Origin: Batillaria attramentaria
Lineage: Eukaryota > Mollusca > Gastropoda > Batillariidae
DNA: 64,000 nucleotides
Reading direction: 5' to 3'
Assembly (NCBI GenBank): GCA_018292915.2
Contig: JACVVK020000218.1
Location: 117,001-181,000, forward strand
The position numbers were made by a program, and so were the translations under genes. Positions 10,218-20,679 of the stretch are shown in pieces. Within the stretch, counting starts at the first letter, position 1. Each line of letters opens with the position of its first letter. The notes under the pieces are model-generated. The model had not been told where the DNA came from. It made no database searches and saw only the letters and a program-made list of their open reading frames with translations.

Positions 10218-10525
10218 TTGTCAGAATCTTCTCGGTAGTTGCTGCCAGCACTGTGCACAAGTTGTCAGAATCTTCTCGGTAGTTGCTGCCAGCACTGTGC
10301 ACAAGTTGTCAGAATCTTCTCGGTAGTTGCTGCCAGCACTGTGCACAAGTTGTCAGAATCTTCTCGGTAGTTGCTGCCAGCACTGTGCACAAGTTGTCAG
10401 AATCTTCTCGGTAGTTGCTGCCAGCACTGTGCACAAGTTGTCAGGATCTTCTCGGTAGTTGCTGCCAGCACTGTGCACAAGTTGTCAGGATCTTCTCGGT
10501 AGTTGCTGCCAGCACTGTGCACAAG
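10218..10525. repeat. 44-bp minisatellite, 7 copies, in THAP coding region
   Basis: Seven near-identical 44-bp units, containing tcttctcggtagttgctgcc and agcactgtgcacaag. In minus orientation the right-hand unit is the coding sequence just after SFFRF of the THAP domain (ACAQCWQQLPRR). This looks like local amplification of a coding segment after the gene lost constraint. Since 44 is not a multiple of 3, the amplification destroys the frame. Confidence 0.9.
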
Positions 10526-10628
10526 CGGAAAAGCGGAAAAATGATTTCCCAGCACAGCTTTTCTTGTTGCGAGCGTTCGAACAAGAAATTGCGCTGCAGA
10601 AATCTCCTCCCGTCTTCACCCGGTCAGC

Positions 10629-10672
10629 TGTGGCTTGCGCGGCTTTAAGCCCTAAAAACTCACTCACTCACT
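10629..10672 (-). mobile_element. 44-bp 3' tail of the 932-bp retroposon
   Basis: Flanked by the 12-bp duplication cacccggtcagc at 10617-10628 and 10673-10684. The plus strand reads tgtggcttgcgcggctttaa then gccctaaaaa and (ctca)n, the same as the 3' end of the element at 34558. It inserted two bases after the start codon of the THAP gene, placing a TGA at 10666-10664. Although the stated strand follows the disrupted gene, the retroposon itself reads on the plus strand. Confidence 0.85.
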
Positions 10673-10689
10673 CACCCGGTCAGCCATCT

Positions 10690-11131
10690 TTGCCTACAGT
10701 AGCCTGCCGCGAAGGGGGATAACTCTGCCGAAGCCGTCCTCGCACTTACGGCTGAAGTGATCCGTCTTATTATCTAAGGTCTTTGCTCATGCATAAGTCA
10801 CAAAAGTGTGGGTTACTATTGCCTGAACACAAGGGCAGACAATATTACAGATACAGAAAGTGTGAATTATCTCTAAATACTGACGATAACTTTATTTAAC
10901 AATTTGATGACAATTATCAAATTAAGGATGTACACATGTCACATGATGTGCTTTCCTCTTAGCTAAAGCGGTAAAGATAATAACTATGCAGAAATATTAT
11001 CCAGTATTACAGAAACTGTAGGAATACAACTTTGCCTTCGGTTAGGTGCAACTCTGTAGCAAAATGGCCAGACTGTCCTGTGTGTCGCTGGAGAAACCAT
11101 AAAACCCGTGCCAGACCTGAATTATAGCACA

Positions 11132-11140
<9 letters not shown>
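10690..11140. other. Anonymous sequence
   Basis: AT-rich sequence beyond the THAP gene start. P-like terminal inverted repeats were sought here and at 7800-8240 but none could be paired by eye. Confidence 0.4.

Positions 11141-11174
<34 letters not shown>
11141..11174. repeat. (TC)n(AC)n microsatellite
   Basis: About 11 TC units followed by six AC units. Confidence 0.95.
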
Positions 11175-12540
11175 TCTGCCACATAAAACCACACAATTTA
11201 TTAGTGACCCTGTAGATAGTGTTCACAAGCAACACACAGATGACCACAGTCACGTGTCGTCACTGAGTATTTCCCAGCATGCACCGCCCCAGGGGCTGTA
11301 ATACGGGTTCAGTGTTAATCAACAAATCAGTCCCCGTTTCTTCACGAGACAAATCCCGCCTCCCCGCCTACTACAGCCGCACAAATGAAAGTCTAAGGGC
11401 GGTATTGCGGTATTTATCATTTTCGTTGCTAAATCCGGCAGGTCTGAAGGCGACCAGAAAACGTTCTTTGTTGGCATGTACGAGTATTACTATCGGGCCG
11501 CGCGTTTGGTGTCAGTTGTGTGTGTGTGTGGGGGGGGGGGGAGGGGCGGAGGGGTTGCTTAACTGGGCGGGGGTGGACGACTGATGTGAAGTAAGCTTCT
11601 TTACACTAACTTGAATGTGTTACAGTAAGCCACAGTTTGGAGGAAACTCCACTAGGACACTCAGTGGGTTCATGAAATAAGCACGGGTTGCGGGGGGGGG
11701 GGGGGGGGGACTGACAATAGACTAGGAGAGAATGGTTCATGAACAGACAAAGTATGATTTGTAAGATTTATAAGATTTATAAGATTTGTAAGATTTGTAA
11801 GAACTAATTTAGAACAATCTGTTACAGACAGAAACCGATGTCGCACTGAACACTGCTTACAATCTGTCTGCGTGCAACCTGCTGGAAACATGGAATTCTC
11901 TCGAAACCAGATCATTACTAGTATGGCGACGCACAAGCTGTTTCCAGGGCAGCGACGCAAGAAATGATCCACCTTCCGCAGGAGACCTGGTCAACTGAAC
12001 AACTAGTGATCTGTTTACACGTGTCGACGTCCTTATCACACGTGAGTTTTGTTGACAAATGTACAGTTGCAAAACGAATGTGAAGATTGCAACATTCTCA
12101 TCACACCCCCCACCTCTCTCTCTCTCTTTGTATCGTCTTCCATTTCAATAGTTACGCATTCCGCTAAATGTATGCACGAAGGGCCCGGTAAAAGGGGGGG
12201 GGGAGGGCAGAGTGTTAAACTTCCGAAAGTTTTTTTTCCATATCCGACAGTCCACCTTGGTAAAGCGTTCCTATAGGCATTTTTATGTCTGTGTAATATT
12301 GACAGCATACTTGATAAGTCTGTATAAGTAGCTTTCTTTCTCTCAGTGCACTAAGAGAATCACTCAGTGTTTACAGGCTCCAGCGTCAAGGGACGTGGAC
12401 GGGGGAAGAAGAAATGATTCCAACTCAACTCAGGCCATCCGCCGGCTCATGTATAATACCAGTAACTTGACATCGGTGTCGAGGAAAACGCGAGGGCGAG
12501 ATGAGAAAATGGAAATGGTAACAACACTCAAAAACTTCAT
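11175..12540. other. Anonymous sequence with simple repeats
   Basis: Holds G runs at about 11530-11541 and 11690-11709, a 10-bp tandem (ataagattt or gtaagattt) at 11757-11801, a short CT run at 12116-12127 and a G run near 12195. No gene recognised. Confidence 0.5.
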
Positions 12541-12549
12541 TTCTCCATA

Positions 12550-12625
12550 GCGTGAAAGTAATGGCTTTGTCGTGGCGTGAAAGTAATGGCTTTGTCGTGG
12601 CGTGAAAGTAATGGCTTTGTCGTGG
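12550..12625. repeat. 25-bp direct repeat, 3 copies
   Basis: Three identical units of gcgtgaaagtaatggctttg plus tcgtg. Confidence 0.95.
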
Positions 12626-12673
12626 CTTGTGGCAGAACTTCGTGCATCAGGGATTAGGTCTGACGAACTGGGC

Positions 12674-12783
12674 AAGAAACATCCCCATCACACACAAGAA
12701 ACATCCCCATCACACACAAGAAACATCCCCATCACACACAAGAAACATCCCCATCACACACAAGAAACATCCCCATCACACAG
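12674..12783. repeat. 22-bp minisatellite, 5 copies
   Basis: Units aagaaacatccccatcacac plus ac, apparently identical. Confidence 0.96.
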
Positions 12784-12912
12784 CTTGGTCCACAAGCCAC
12801 TTAGTGTGATGATATCGAACGCCTGAAAGTCATTTCGTTTTTGCTGGAACCTGGACTCAGATCTTAACTCGATACACTGAAAACCTGAAATTTCTCTCCG
12901 AAACACGGTTTA

Positions 12913-13103
12913 GACTGAGGGTAAAGACTGAGGGTAAAGACTGAGGGTAAAGACTCACTCAGGGTAAAGACTCAGGGTAACTTAGTTATTTAAGGCTTAA
13001 CGCCGCGCAAGCAACAAAGACTATTTCGCGGCTAGACTGAGGGTAAAGACTGAGGGTAAAGACTGAGGGTAAAGACTGAGGGTAAAGACTGAGGGTAAAG
13101 ACT
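12913..13103. repeat. 13-bp array gactgagggtaaa, split by a retroposon tail
   Basis: About five units at 12913-12980 and five at 13034-13103, separated by a short hairpin element. Confidence 0.92.
12981..13033 (-). mobile_element. Retroposon 3' hairpin tail in the 13-bp array
   Basis: In minus orientation it reads agccgcgaaatagtctttg, then ttgcttgcgcggc, aagcc and an AACT-like tail. This is the same block as at 34496-34558 and 38834-38905. It begins precisely at the base of the gccgcg/cgcggc hairpin. The target duplication is hidden by the array. Confidence 0.75.
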
Positions 13104-13635
13104 CTGGGATTACAAGCAGTTGCTGAGTTGTTCAATTACATGGTGGTGAACAAGATTGGTTGGGTGATATTGTTTTTTTCGTTATGAAAAGTCCGCATCC
13201 TCATTTAGCTGTGCTAGAGAGGAAATGTCATTACTGAAGTTTTACCGTCAGGGTGGTAGATACGGGAGGAGATTGAGATGATGCGTAATCTCCCCTTGAT
13301 TTTTGTATTTCTCTCCCCTGGCGAGATGTCCGTGGACCAGATCAAGATGGCAAGGCGATGCTAACGATAGGATATCGATCTGCAACACTGATACGATGAT
13401 CAACGCGATATATTACTGACGCGTCAACTGGTCAGCCGTTATCGCCAGCAGTAAACAAGCGACCAGTGGTCACAGACAAGAATCTAGCGCCATCATCATT
13501 ACGGAGCTTACCACCACCACGCTAACCGTCACCGGACCACGCTAACACCGGACCACGCTAACACCGGACCGGTAAAAACAACACAAAGACTACCAAGGGA
13601 CAGAGGCTGACCAGCACAACCCCAAGATACATGTG
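13104..13635. other. Anonymous sequence
   Basis: No gene recognised. A short triplet of ggaccacgctaacacc repeats lies at 13529-13569. Confidence 0.4.
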
Positions 13636-14056
13636 TGTATGTTTGTGTGGTACTTAATTACGGGCTGGGTTGTGGTATACACCAAGAAACACAATAATGT
13701 GACCCCGCCCTCAGACAATGTTGAGGCGTTCCTTCCGCACTTGGCCGCATTCCTACTGTTGTTGAGGCGTTCCTTCCGCACTGTTGTTGAGGTGTTCCTT
13801 CCGCACTGTTGTTGAGGTGTTCCTTCCGCACTGTTGTGTTCCTTCCGCACTGTTGTGTTCCTTCCGCACTGTTGTTGAGGTGTTCCTTCCGCACTGTTGT
13901 TGAGGTGTTCCTTCCGCACTGTTGTGTTCCTTCCGCACTGTTGTTGAGGTGTTCCTTCCGCACTGTTGTTGAGGTGTTCCTTCCGCACTGTTGTGTTCCT
14001 TCCGCACTTGGCCACATTCCTACTGTGAGCGGCAGTGCTCAGGTATACTACGTGAT
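13636..14056 (+). mobile_element. Minisatellite-bearing element, copy 1
   Basis: Shares both flanks and the internal tandem repeat with an inverted copy at 16536-16797. The left end runs from ttaattacgggctggg through gtggtatacaccaagaaaca. The core is 19/25-bp units ending ccttccgcactg (13735-14012, about 12 units). The right end reads cacattcctactgtgag. The ends gtggtatac and (reverse) gtagtatac suggest weak inverted termini. The core is open on both strands, giving spurious frames. No transposase. Confidence 0.75.
13735..14012. repeat. 19/25-bp minisatellite inside copy 1
   Basis: Alternation of a 25-bp unit (ttgttgaggtgttccttccg plus cactg) with a 19-bp short form lacking ttgagg. The long and short forms alternate in a semi-regular pattern. 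Confidence 0.93.
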
Positions 14057-14255
14057 CATATGACTTTCTGTTGTAGGAAAAGGATTGATGTAGCAAGGTT
14101 TAGGCGTGAGATATGTGAAAGACCTTGTCGAAAACGGCTGTTTGGAGAAAATGGCTGATACAAATGTGACGAGGGAATCATGCCAGCATGGCGTGGTTGT
14201 TGTAAGTGCTCTTTTACACATGCTTAAAAGTTACAGTCAGCCTTGCGACTTTCTC

Positions 14256-14309
14256 AAGTTGTATTAGTTGTATAAAGACCAGAAGTTGTATTAATTGTAT
14301 AAAGACCAG
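14256..14309. repeat. Short repeat flanking the Harbinger element, left part
   Basis: Two copies of a segment with agttgtattaattgtataaa and gaccag. Similar units resume at 15548-15612, so the Harbinger remnant inserted within this repeat. Confidence 0.7.
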
Positions 14310-14504
14310 GGGCCGTGGTCACGACGCGTTCGTAACTTTTCCGCCACCGATTTACGCACGCGAGGGTCCGTAACTTACGATTTGTGATAAAATTGGGTGG
14401 TCATGACGTTTGCGCAGAGTTACGGCCGCTCGGAAACCCTTGCGTATTGTACACCACCTAGGAGGGTGTCGGAAAGGTGCCGTAGCCTTTGCGTAGATCT
14501 GAAA

Positions 14505-14669
14505 AATGGCGGCCCGCTTGATTTACCAACTGCAAATGAGAAGAGCATTGCGACGGGAAAGGGTGTTCCGCGATCGTACTAACCCTTTTGACTCGTACGA
14601 CGATGTGGACATGCTTCAAAGGTTTAGATTTAGGAGGAGAGACCTGCAGGAATTGTGCGATCTGCTGTA
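14505..14669 (+). pseudogene. Harbinger transposase N-terminal remnant
   Basis: About 54 codons from ATGGCGGCC up to an in-frame TAG after LQELCDLL. Only the N-terminal helical region remains. The DDE nuclease domain that cuts and joins DNA is absent, so the copy is non-autonomous. Confidence 0.75.
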
Positions 14670-14693
14670 GGACGACTTGAGTGTAGAGGGGGC

Positions 14694-15311
14694 GCGTTCA
14701 GTTCACTACGCACCCTGCAATGCAAAGGCCCGTATGGCCGGCTGTACACACATCGTGGGTTGATTGGTTTCCTTTTTGTGGGTTAACATTTGTTGTGTGT
14801 GTTTCGGACTAGTTCAGTGCTGAACGCACTCGGTCAGTCCTCACTGATCAGCCACCACCTTTTTGATCGTATGCCTGTCAATGCAGGTCTCATCAGTTCA
14901 TTGTGTTGTCAGTGGACCCGAAATGTGCGGGTTCCGAATTCAGAGTTATGGTCGAGTCATGTTTCTCTGCCGTAGCAACTCAGGTTAAATGCGTGGCATG
15001 TATGTGGAGAGTTTTGTTGATGTTGTTGTTATCCTCTCCTCTTTCGTTTTTCGTTGTTCTTTGATTGAGGTTCATTCCGTTGGTTTTCTTGCCAGTGAGC
15101 CTGCTACATACGGTTTGTACGTGCAGTAAATGCTTCTACTGGTTGTAGTCCGTCCAATGTTGAGATAGAGACTGCTAGGAAGCGGTCTATATGCGACCTG
15201 CATGCTCTCCTGATCACACTCTCCACATACATGCCACGTATTTAACCTGACGGCAGATAAACACGACTCGACCAAAAATTCTGTAGTGAACGCGTACTGA
15301 ACACACCCCCT
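14694..15311. mobile_element. Inverted-repeat element nested in Harbinger
   Basis: Ends gagggggcgcgttcagt and (complement) gagggggtgtgttcagt, with TA on both outer sides. A longer inverted pair lies inside: 14937-15015 against 15222-15297, sharing ggtcgagtc, tctgccgt, caggttaaat and gtggcatgtatgtggagagt. A TA duplication fits a mariner-like or similar element, but no transposase is seen. Confidence 0.6.
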
Positions 15312-15547
15312 CTACTCTTTCACGCTGGAAGGAGAATTTGTGCAGGCCACGTGGTGGTGTTTTCCGTGGGAATCCCAGGGGTCCCACACCTATCTAAAAA
15401 TAACCCGTACGTGACACCGTTTCCAGTCAGTGCGCGTCGTGACCGGCCAACTAGCGGAAGAGATAGTTTTCACGTAGCCACGTACGAACTTACGATCCGC
15501 AACCCATTTGCGCAAAGAAATTTGCGTTCGCGTCGTGACCACGGCCC

Positions 15548-15612
15548 CAGAAGTTGTATTAGTTGTTGAAAGACCAGAAGCTGCCTTAGTTCGTAGAAAG
15601 ACCAGAAGATGG
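15548..15612. repeat. Short repeat flanking the Harbinger element, right part
   Basis: Continues the gaccagaagttgtattagtt units that stop at 14309. Confidence 0.7.
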
Positions 15613-16535
15613 AAACTGAAATCTCAAAATCGGTAAAATTGAATCTTGATTCTTTTGCAGTTTTGTCAAAAGTGTCCGACTTTGTCCCCGTACTGTGTGG
15701 GCTCCCGTCACATTTGTCCTGATCTCACAAGTCTCGTCAACTGACATGTCTATTTATAGCAGTAACTACAAGTATGAAATCTATCCACTCAGGGAACTTC
15801 ATGCACGTAGGTGGAAGCTACATGTAATAATTATATGTTATCATCTGGTACAGCTATCACGCACACCCATACATTATATATATTACGATGTGGCAGTGCT
15901 CTGAAGTACGACATACTACTTCTACCGTATTCCCTGTACTCCCGTCCATGAAATCAGTCTGGAGGTGGAGATGGCCTGAAGACGTTGTGTTCATCAGGAA
16001 GTAACACATGATCAACATGGTCGGTCCTTGTACCACGCTGATCATGGTGAGCCACTGTCCCCAGGCTGTTCTGTCCACACTGACATGTTGACGTGATCAC
16101 ACACTCTCTCTCTTTCCCTCAAGTTACCGGACAGGCAAGTCTGAGGTGAACGACTTTTTGCCTCACCCAGCCACCAGCCACCAGCCATCAGCACCACACA
16201 GAGAGAATTGTTGGCAGTCATTAATTTTGTCAACCCCCACGTAAACAACTTTCTGTTGGCGGAAGATGTGGGATGTTGACGACCGTATTCTGTGTTGAAA
16301 CAGTACACAAGGTCTGTGTTGAAACAGTACACAAGCTGTGTGTTTTATGGAAAAGCCAGGTTGTTGTTTCAGTCCCCCCAGTCTTCCAGCATTTACAGGA
16401 GAAATATTTGGCAGGTATTTGTAGGAATCATTTCTGGCGGGACTGATGTTTGCTGGACCTCTGGTTCGCTCAAGGCAGCAGAACTCAGTTGATGGGAAAA
16501 AAAACAATTGATGATTTTCCCGCTAGGGGCGTGGC
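15613..16535. other. Anonymous sequence
   Basis: No gene recognised. A 22-bp direct repeat (gtgttgaaacagtacacaag) occurs twice at 16291-16334. Confidence 0.4.
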
Positions 16536-16797
16536 CCATTCGAGCACGTGGTGTATTTGAGCAGGACCGATCACAGTAGGAATGCGGCCAAGTGCGGAAG
16601 GAACACCTCAACAACAGTGCGGAAGGAACACCTCAACAACAGTGCGGAAGGAACACCTCAACAACAGTGCGGAAGGAACACCTCAACAACAGGGGGCAGC
16701 ACGTGCACCTGTCAGTCCTCAACATTGTCTGATGGCGGGGTCACGTTATTGTGTTTCTTGATGTATACCACAACCAAGCCCTTAATTAAGAAATAGC
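16536..16797 (-). mobile_element. Minisatellite-bearing element, copy 2 (inverted)
   Basis: Reverse complement of the element at 13636-14056, with the same outer flanks but only about four minisatellite units (16582-16691) instead of about 12. The unit number therefore changed after the copies separated. Confidence 0.75.
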
Positions 16798-18775
16798 ATG
16801 ACATACAGTTGGCGTCAGTATAAGACAATATCAGTAATAGTTGTAATACTTGCTGCAGAATGTTATGTTCTCCATTGTGTGTATGTAGCTTCCTAACCCC
16901 CCCACCCCCACCCCCCACTTCATAAAAAAACCAACAACAGCAACAAACAAACAGAAACCGTTCAGACACGTTTACTGCGTCTGTTTCAAGTTGACGTGCA
17001 CACTGAAGTATACACGTTTACTGCGTCTGTTTCAAGTTGACGTGCACACTAAGTATAAACGCATATCAAAGGTTCACACTATAATTTCATCCGGGAGATG
17101 TCGTGGGATGGAAATCAAGTGCACACCGTGCATACTGGAGAAACGGGCAGCACGGTCAGTACCGGTGGCGACGCGCTGGTCCCCAGGGGGTGGAGCGATA
17201 ATTTCCCTCACTACGACAAGGGGACAAACAGATAAACCCATATCCATACCAGTACCAGTATCTACTGGACAGGACTGAAAACACTCAGTTTCCACTGACC
17301 TGTTGAAAGACAATGAAACTCGGCGTCAGTCTCCCCCGAGTCTCCATAAACCTACATAGATCCCAATAACAATAATATTAGCCATGCATACAGTCCCCGG
17401 ACATTGGATTTCTGATGGAGTGTATAATAAATAGTGTGGAGACAATAGAATGCTATTTGTCTGCTGAATAAAACACTCCGAATATCAAGAGAGGGCGCTG
17501 CTGACCGAATCCTGAGTGGCGGGAAGATATTCATCCCTACATGCAAATGATATTGGCCTATTTTTATCAGTGGGCGAGTTGGCAGCAGCCACAATGGCGC
17601 CTACTGAATACAGAAGAGTTTCCATCACTTTTACCATTTCTCTCTCTTCACGCTTTATTAACCCTGTCCGCTTCATAAATACAAAGGTCACTACCGGAAA
17701 TGGACCTTCATCAAATGTGTGGAGCACGCATGCGCAGAAGCAACAGTACACCCACGTTAGGTTCTAGTGACTGATGTTTGTGGGTCGCAGTTTGAGTTTC
17801 GAGTTCTATAATTTCTTCACTTTCTTTTCTCTGCCTTCAGTCACGCGTACACACTGGCGACTCTCGGCCATACAGGAAATGCTGTAGGTGGAACTTCAAT
17901 TTCTTGGAAATAATGTGTTGACGGGTTTTATACCAACTGACGACTGTAAAATGTGGCGCTAAAGCCGGCACGTAATATTCATCTGTTTGCACTTGCCGAC
18001 ATAAATAGCGGACAGAGAGAAATAAACACCTTTCATAGCATTCGGTGCGGAATACTTCCTTCTAGCCAATCGCCAGACGGATTGGTCGGACGTGCGGGAT
18101 TGTGTAAATGGCAGAAAATTCTTTCTGGTGTGTGCGCTCATGCACAAAACAAAGCGTCGGGCAGGATGAAACTTTATTACAGGCTGGCCACGAGTGAGCG
18201 GCGGCGGTCAAGTCCGATAACGTGAGAGCTGCATGCGAAATGGGCAAAGACGTTATTTACATACAGAAAAATCGGGAAAAATCCATAAATATCATCATTC
18301 ACTATACCACAGGTCGCCATCGCTGTCAAAAAGCATTCGGCAAAAACCTCGTATATTAGACTATGTGGACTGTCCCCGTGCTTCACTCGGTAACGTATCG
18401 TGTTTGTTGGCCTCCATCATATACACACAGAGCACACTCGGCTTTCATATCATACAACACTAACTTAACTATATAGTTTATCTTTGGTCTAAACCTACAG
18501 ACCTATTGCTTGATCACTTGCTTGCTTTGTAAATAACCAGGTAGCTAAAGTTGTATGTGTACATTGAAACCAGATCATCATACGTGAACCATTGCTGGGA
18601 ATATCCTGCCGACACGATATGCAATGCTTACTGTTTAGTGTGAGGGTAATGCAGTTATCTCCCTCATGTACTTGAATTTCACGACATGGTCAGAAGACGA
18701 CGGAATACTAGGGTGCAAATGACAAATAGATTGCTGCGAAAGTTCCTTCTGATCCCAATACAAAAACATCGGTAA
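16798..18775. other. Anonymous sequence
   Basis: Contains a 44-bp direct repeat at 16968-17055 (cacgtttactgcgtctgttt twice) and C-rich runs near 16897-16917. No gene recognised; the open frames are short and without motifs. Confidence 0.45.
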
Positions 18776-18945
18776 CAAGATCAAGCGACAACAACACCAA
18801 ACAATACAGAATTACCTGTAAGAACACCACACTATGACACATAATCACCTGTAACAACACCGAACGATACAGAATCACTTGTAACAATGCCAACTGCCAC
18901 ATGCTTACCTGTAACAATACCAAACGACACCTCATCACCTGTTAC
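18776..18945. repeat. Degenerate ~30-bp repeat
   Basis: About five diverged units with cacctgtaacaa and accgaacgatacagaat-like segments. Confidence 0.75.
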
Positions 18946-19727
18946 ATGAGCTACAAATATTGAATGGCAAGTGGACAGCTGTATTTAAGAAAGTTAAGAA
19001 ACGTTGTCATGTGATGAATATCAATAAAAAGGGGAAAGTGTGAACGCTGTGATGTCTTTTGCAAAGTCCTACAAGCTTCAAGAAGACATAGAATTTGACC
19101 AGTAGGTTTTGTTAACGGCGAGTCCCAGAAGGGGAGAGAAACAGTGACAGTTTACAAAGTAGTCTCCCCCAGGAGGGAGCATCTTTCTCACTTTACCAAA
19201 GTCGAGTTAGTCGGGTCAGTGACTTACAGCGTTCGCCATAATTTGTCCTGCTTCATGTTGTGGGCGACCTGGTGCTCAGCGCCCTCTAGGGGGCACGTAA
19301 CCCGTTCTGTGTGACACAGGAGTCGTCTCCCTTGATCCCCAGTCCTGTCAGATGGATAGCTGGGTGGTTTCCCTTGTAGCCCTGGTCGTCTGATTGAGAC
19401 AGATGCAGGATGGGCGTTCCCTCATTTGCTGCCCGAGATCTGTGGAGAAGGGAGGTGGAGGTGAAGTTAGGTGGGATCTGACAGAAGTACCATCAAATAT
19501 TGTCCGTGTGACGTGACACTGTCGTCCGGCCGATGTCCCCGTTCGCCTTAAGACAAGACAAATAATCGCTGTACCAATGATTATCGGGTCCCAGAACACT
19601 GGCTGTACTGTGGTGACTGAAAAATATTGTTCAAAATGGCTTCCTCCCAGACGCGTTTCGTACAGTATGTATTTGTCATTGACTCCCCCTCCCCCCCTCT
19701 CTCTCTTGGGAGAAGGAAACGTGAAGT
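18946..19727. other. Anonymous sequence
   Basis: Nothing recognisable. Confidence 0.4.

Positions 19728-19803
<76 letters not shown>
19728..19803. repeat. (TG)n microsatellite
   Basis: About 37 pure TG units. Confidence 0.97.
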
Positions 19804-19804
<1 letters not shown>

Positions 19805-20601
19805 ACTCGATCTTCCACAAAGTCTACAATGACAACTAACCCTACTGATGATGCAAGGGACGTCACGTGTAATATAATGTTTGCTATTTAGGTTTTTGTA
19901 CAAGTTCCTGTTACCATGTTGCCAGATATCTCTGCCGACATCTAGAAAGAAAAGACCTAAACGCCACGGCCTGGATAGGTGCTTAGTCCCTTTTTCAAAT
20001 GGCGGTAGATGCTGTATCGTGTGGGTTACAGAGGAAGGAAAGAGGAAAGTTGTTTGTCCGGTAAACCGTCCTGCAGGCAAACATGACGAATGACGTCATT
20101 ATTTGTTTTACCTTAAAAGACACCAACACATTTAGAAAACTGAAAACAAATATTTGTTTTAACTGATCAGTGACTCGCAAAAGTAAACAGAATTTGCTGT
20201 TGGTTACAAAAGTCCATCTTATGAAAAGAAAGACACAGGCAGATAACAGTCAATGCACTCAGTAATGAGGGACAGTCTTTGACGTGTTTGTAAATCCGTT
20301 TTACATTTGGGATCGACAGTTGACGTAAACACACGGATCATTTCTACAATTTTACTGTGCCGTATGCTGCCGGAAGTTTACGTAAATGAAAATCTGATTC
20401 TTGATTGGTCACCTGATTAGTCAGATCTACACAGGCTGACAACGACAAGACAGGAGTACTAGTGAAATTATGCCGTCAGCATTCCAATAATTATCTTATT
20501 TAACTGGTGAAGCGCACACGCCAGATAGGATCAGAAAATGAATGGCCAACTTATGACACGGTTATGACGTCATGCATGTAGGACGTGTGGGCATGCGCCG
20601 G
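19804..20601. other. Anonymous sequence
   Basis: No gene recognised. Full CRE palindromes tgacgtca occur at 20091-20098 and 20575-20582. Confidence 0.4.
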
Positions 20602-20679
20602 GTGGGTTGGTAAAGGGTAGGTTGGTAAAGGGTAGGTTGGTAAAGGGTGGGTTGGTAAAGGGTAGGTTGGTAAAGGGTA
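20602..20679. repeat. 15-bp minisatellite, 5 copies
   Basis: Units ggttggtaaagggta with one g/a variant. Confidence 0.95.

Larger units (their letters stand above)
8246..10687 (-). pseudogene. Decayed THAP / P-element-like transposase gene
   Basis: Minus strand. The start ATG at 10687 once led into MADRVKTGGDFCSAISCSNA and then RNKKSCAGKSFFRF, a THAP zinc-finger start (C-x4-C, then SFFRF). A C-terminal block follows: YISGYIARKL (about 10030 to 9998), CELCNGLL, GLSVPSRRLTEVVGTLEATY, then FVRVRLNFTLK. This matches the C-terminal region of P-element/THAP9-like transposases. The DDE catalytic middle is missing, so it resembles an internally deleted P-like element. Damage: a 44-bp retroposon tail at 10629-10672 creates a stop after eight codons; the THAP 3' part is amplified in tandem (10218-10525); there is a frameshift between YISGYIARKL and CELC near 9980-9998; and a LINE (8300-9640) interrupts the last codons. 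Removing the LINE and one target duplication restores the frame to a TGA at 8248-8246. Confidence 0.75.
14310..15547 (+). mobile_element. PIF/Harbinger-type DNA transposon remnant
   Basis: Termini are inverted: gggccgtggtcacgacgcg at the left and its complement at the right (cgcgtcgtgaccacggccc). A 3-bp direct repeat CAG flanks it (14307-14309 and 15548-15550), the duplication length of PIF/Harbinger. Inside, ATG at 14505 opens MAARLIYQLQMRRALRRERV, then FRDRTNPFDSYDDVDMLQRF and RFRRRDLQELCDLL, which resembles the N-terminus of Harbinger transposases (FDxYDDxEL, RFxFxRxxLxELCxLL). A TAG stop follows LCDLL and the catalytic part is missing. The interior is largely replaced by a second inverted-repeat element. 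Confidence 0.85.

Noticed and set aside
14151..14208. Possible first coding exon MADTNVTRESCQHGVVV with a GTAAGT donor
   Set aside because: Seventeen codons and a good donor are too little; no downstream exon or homologue could be recognised.
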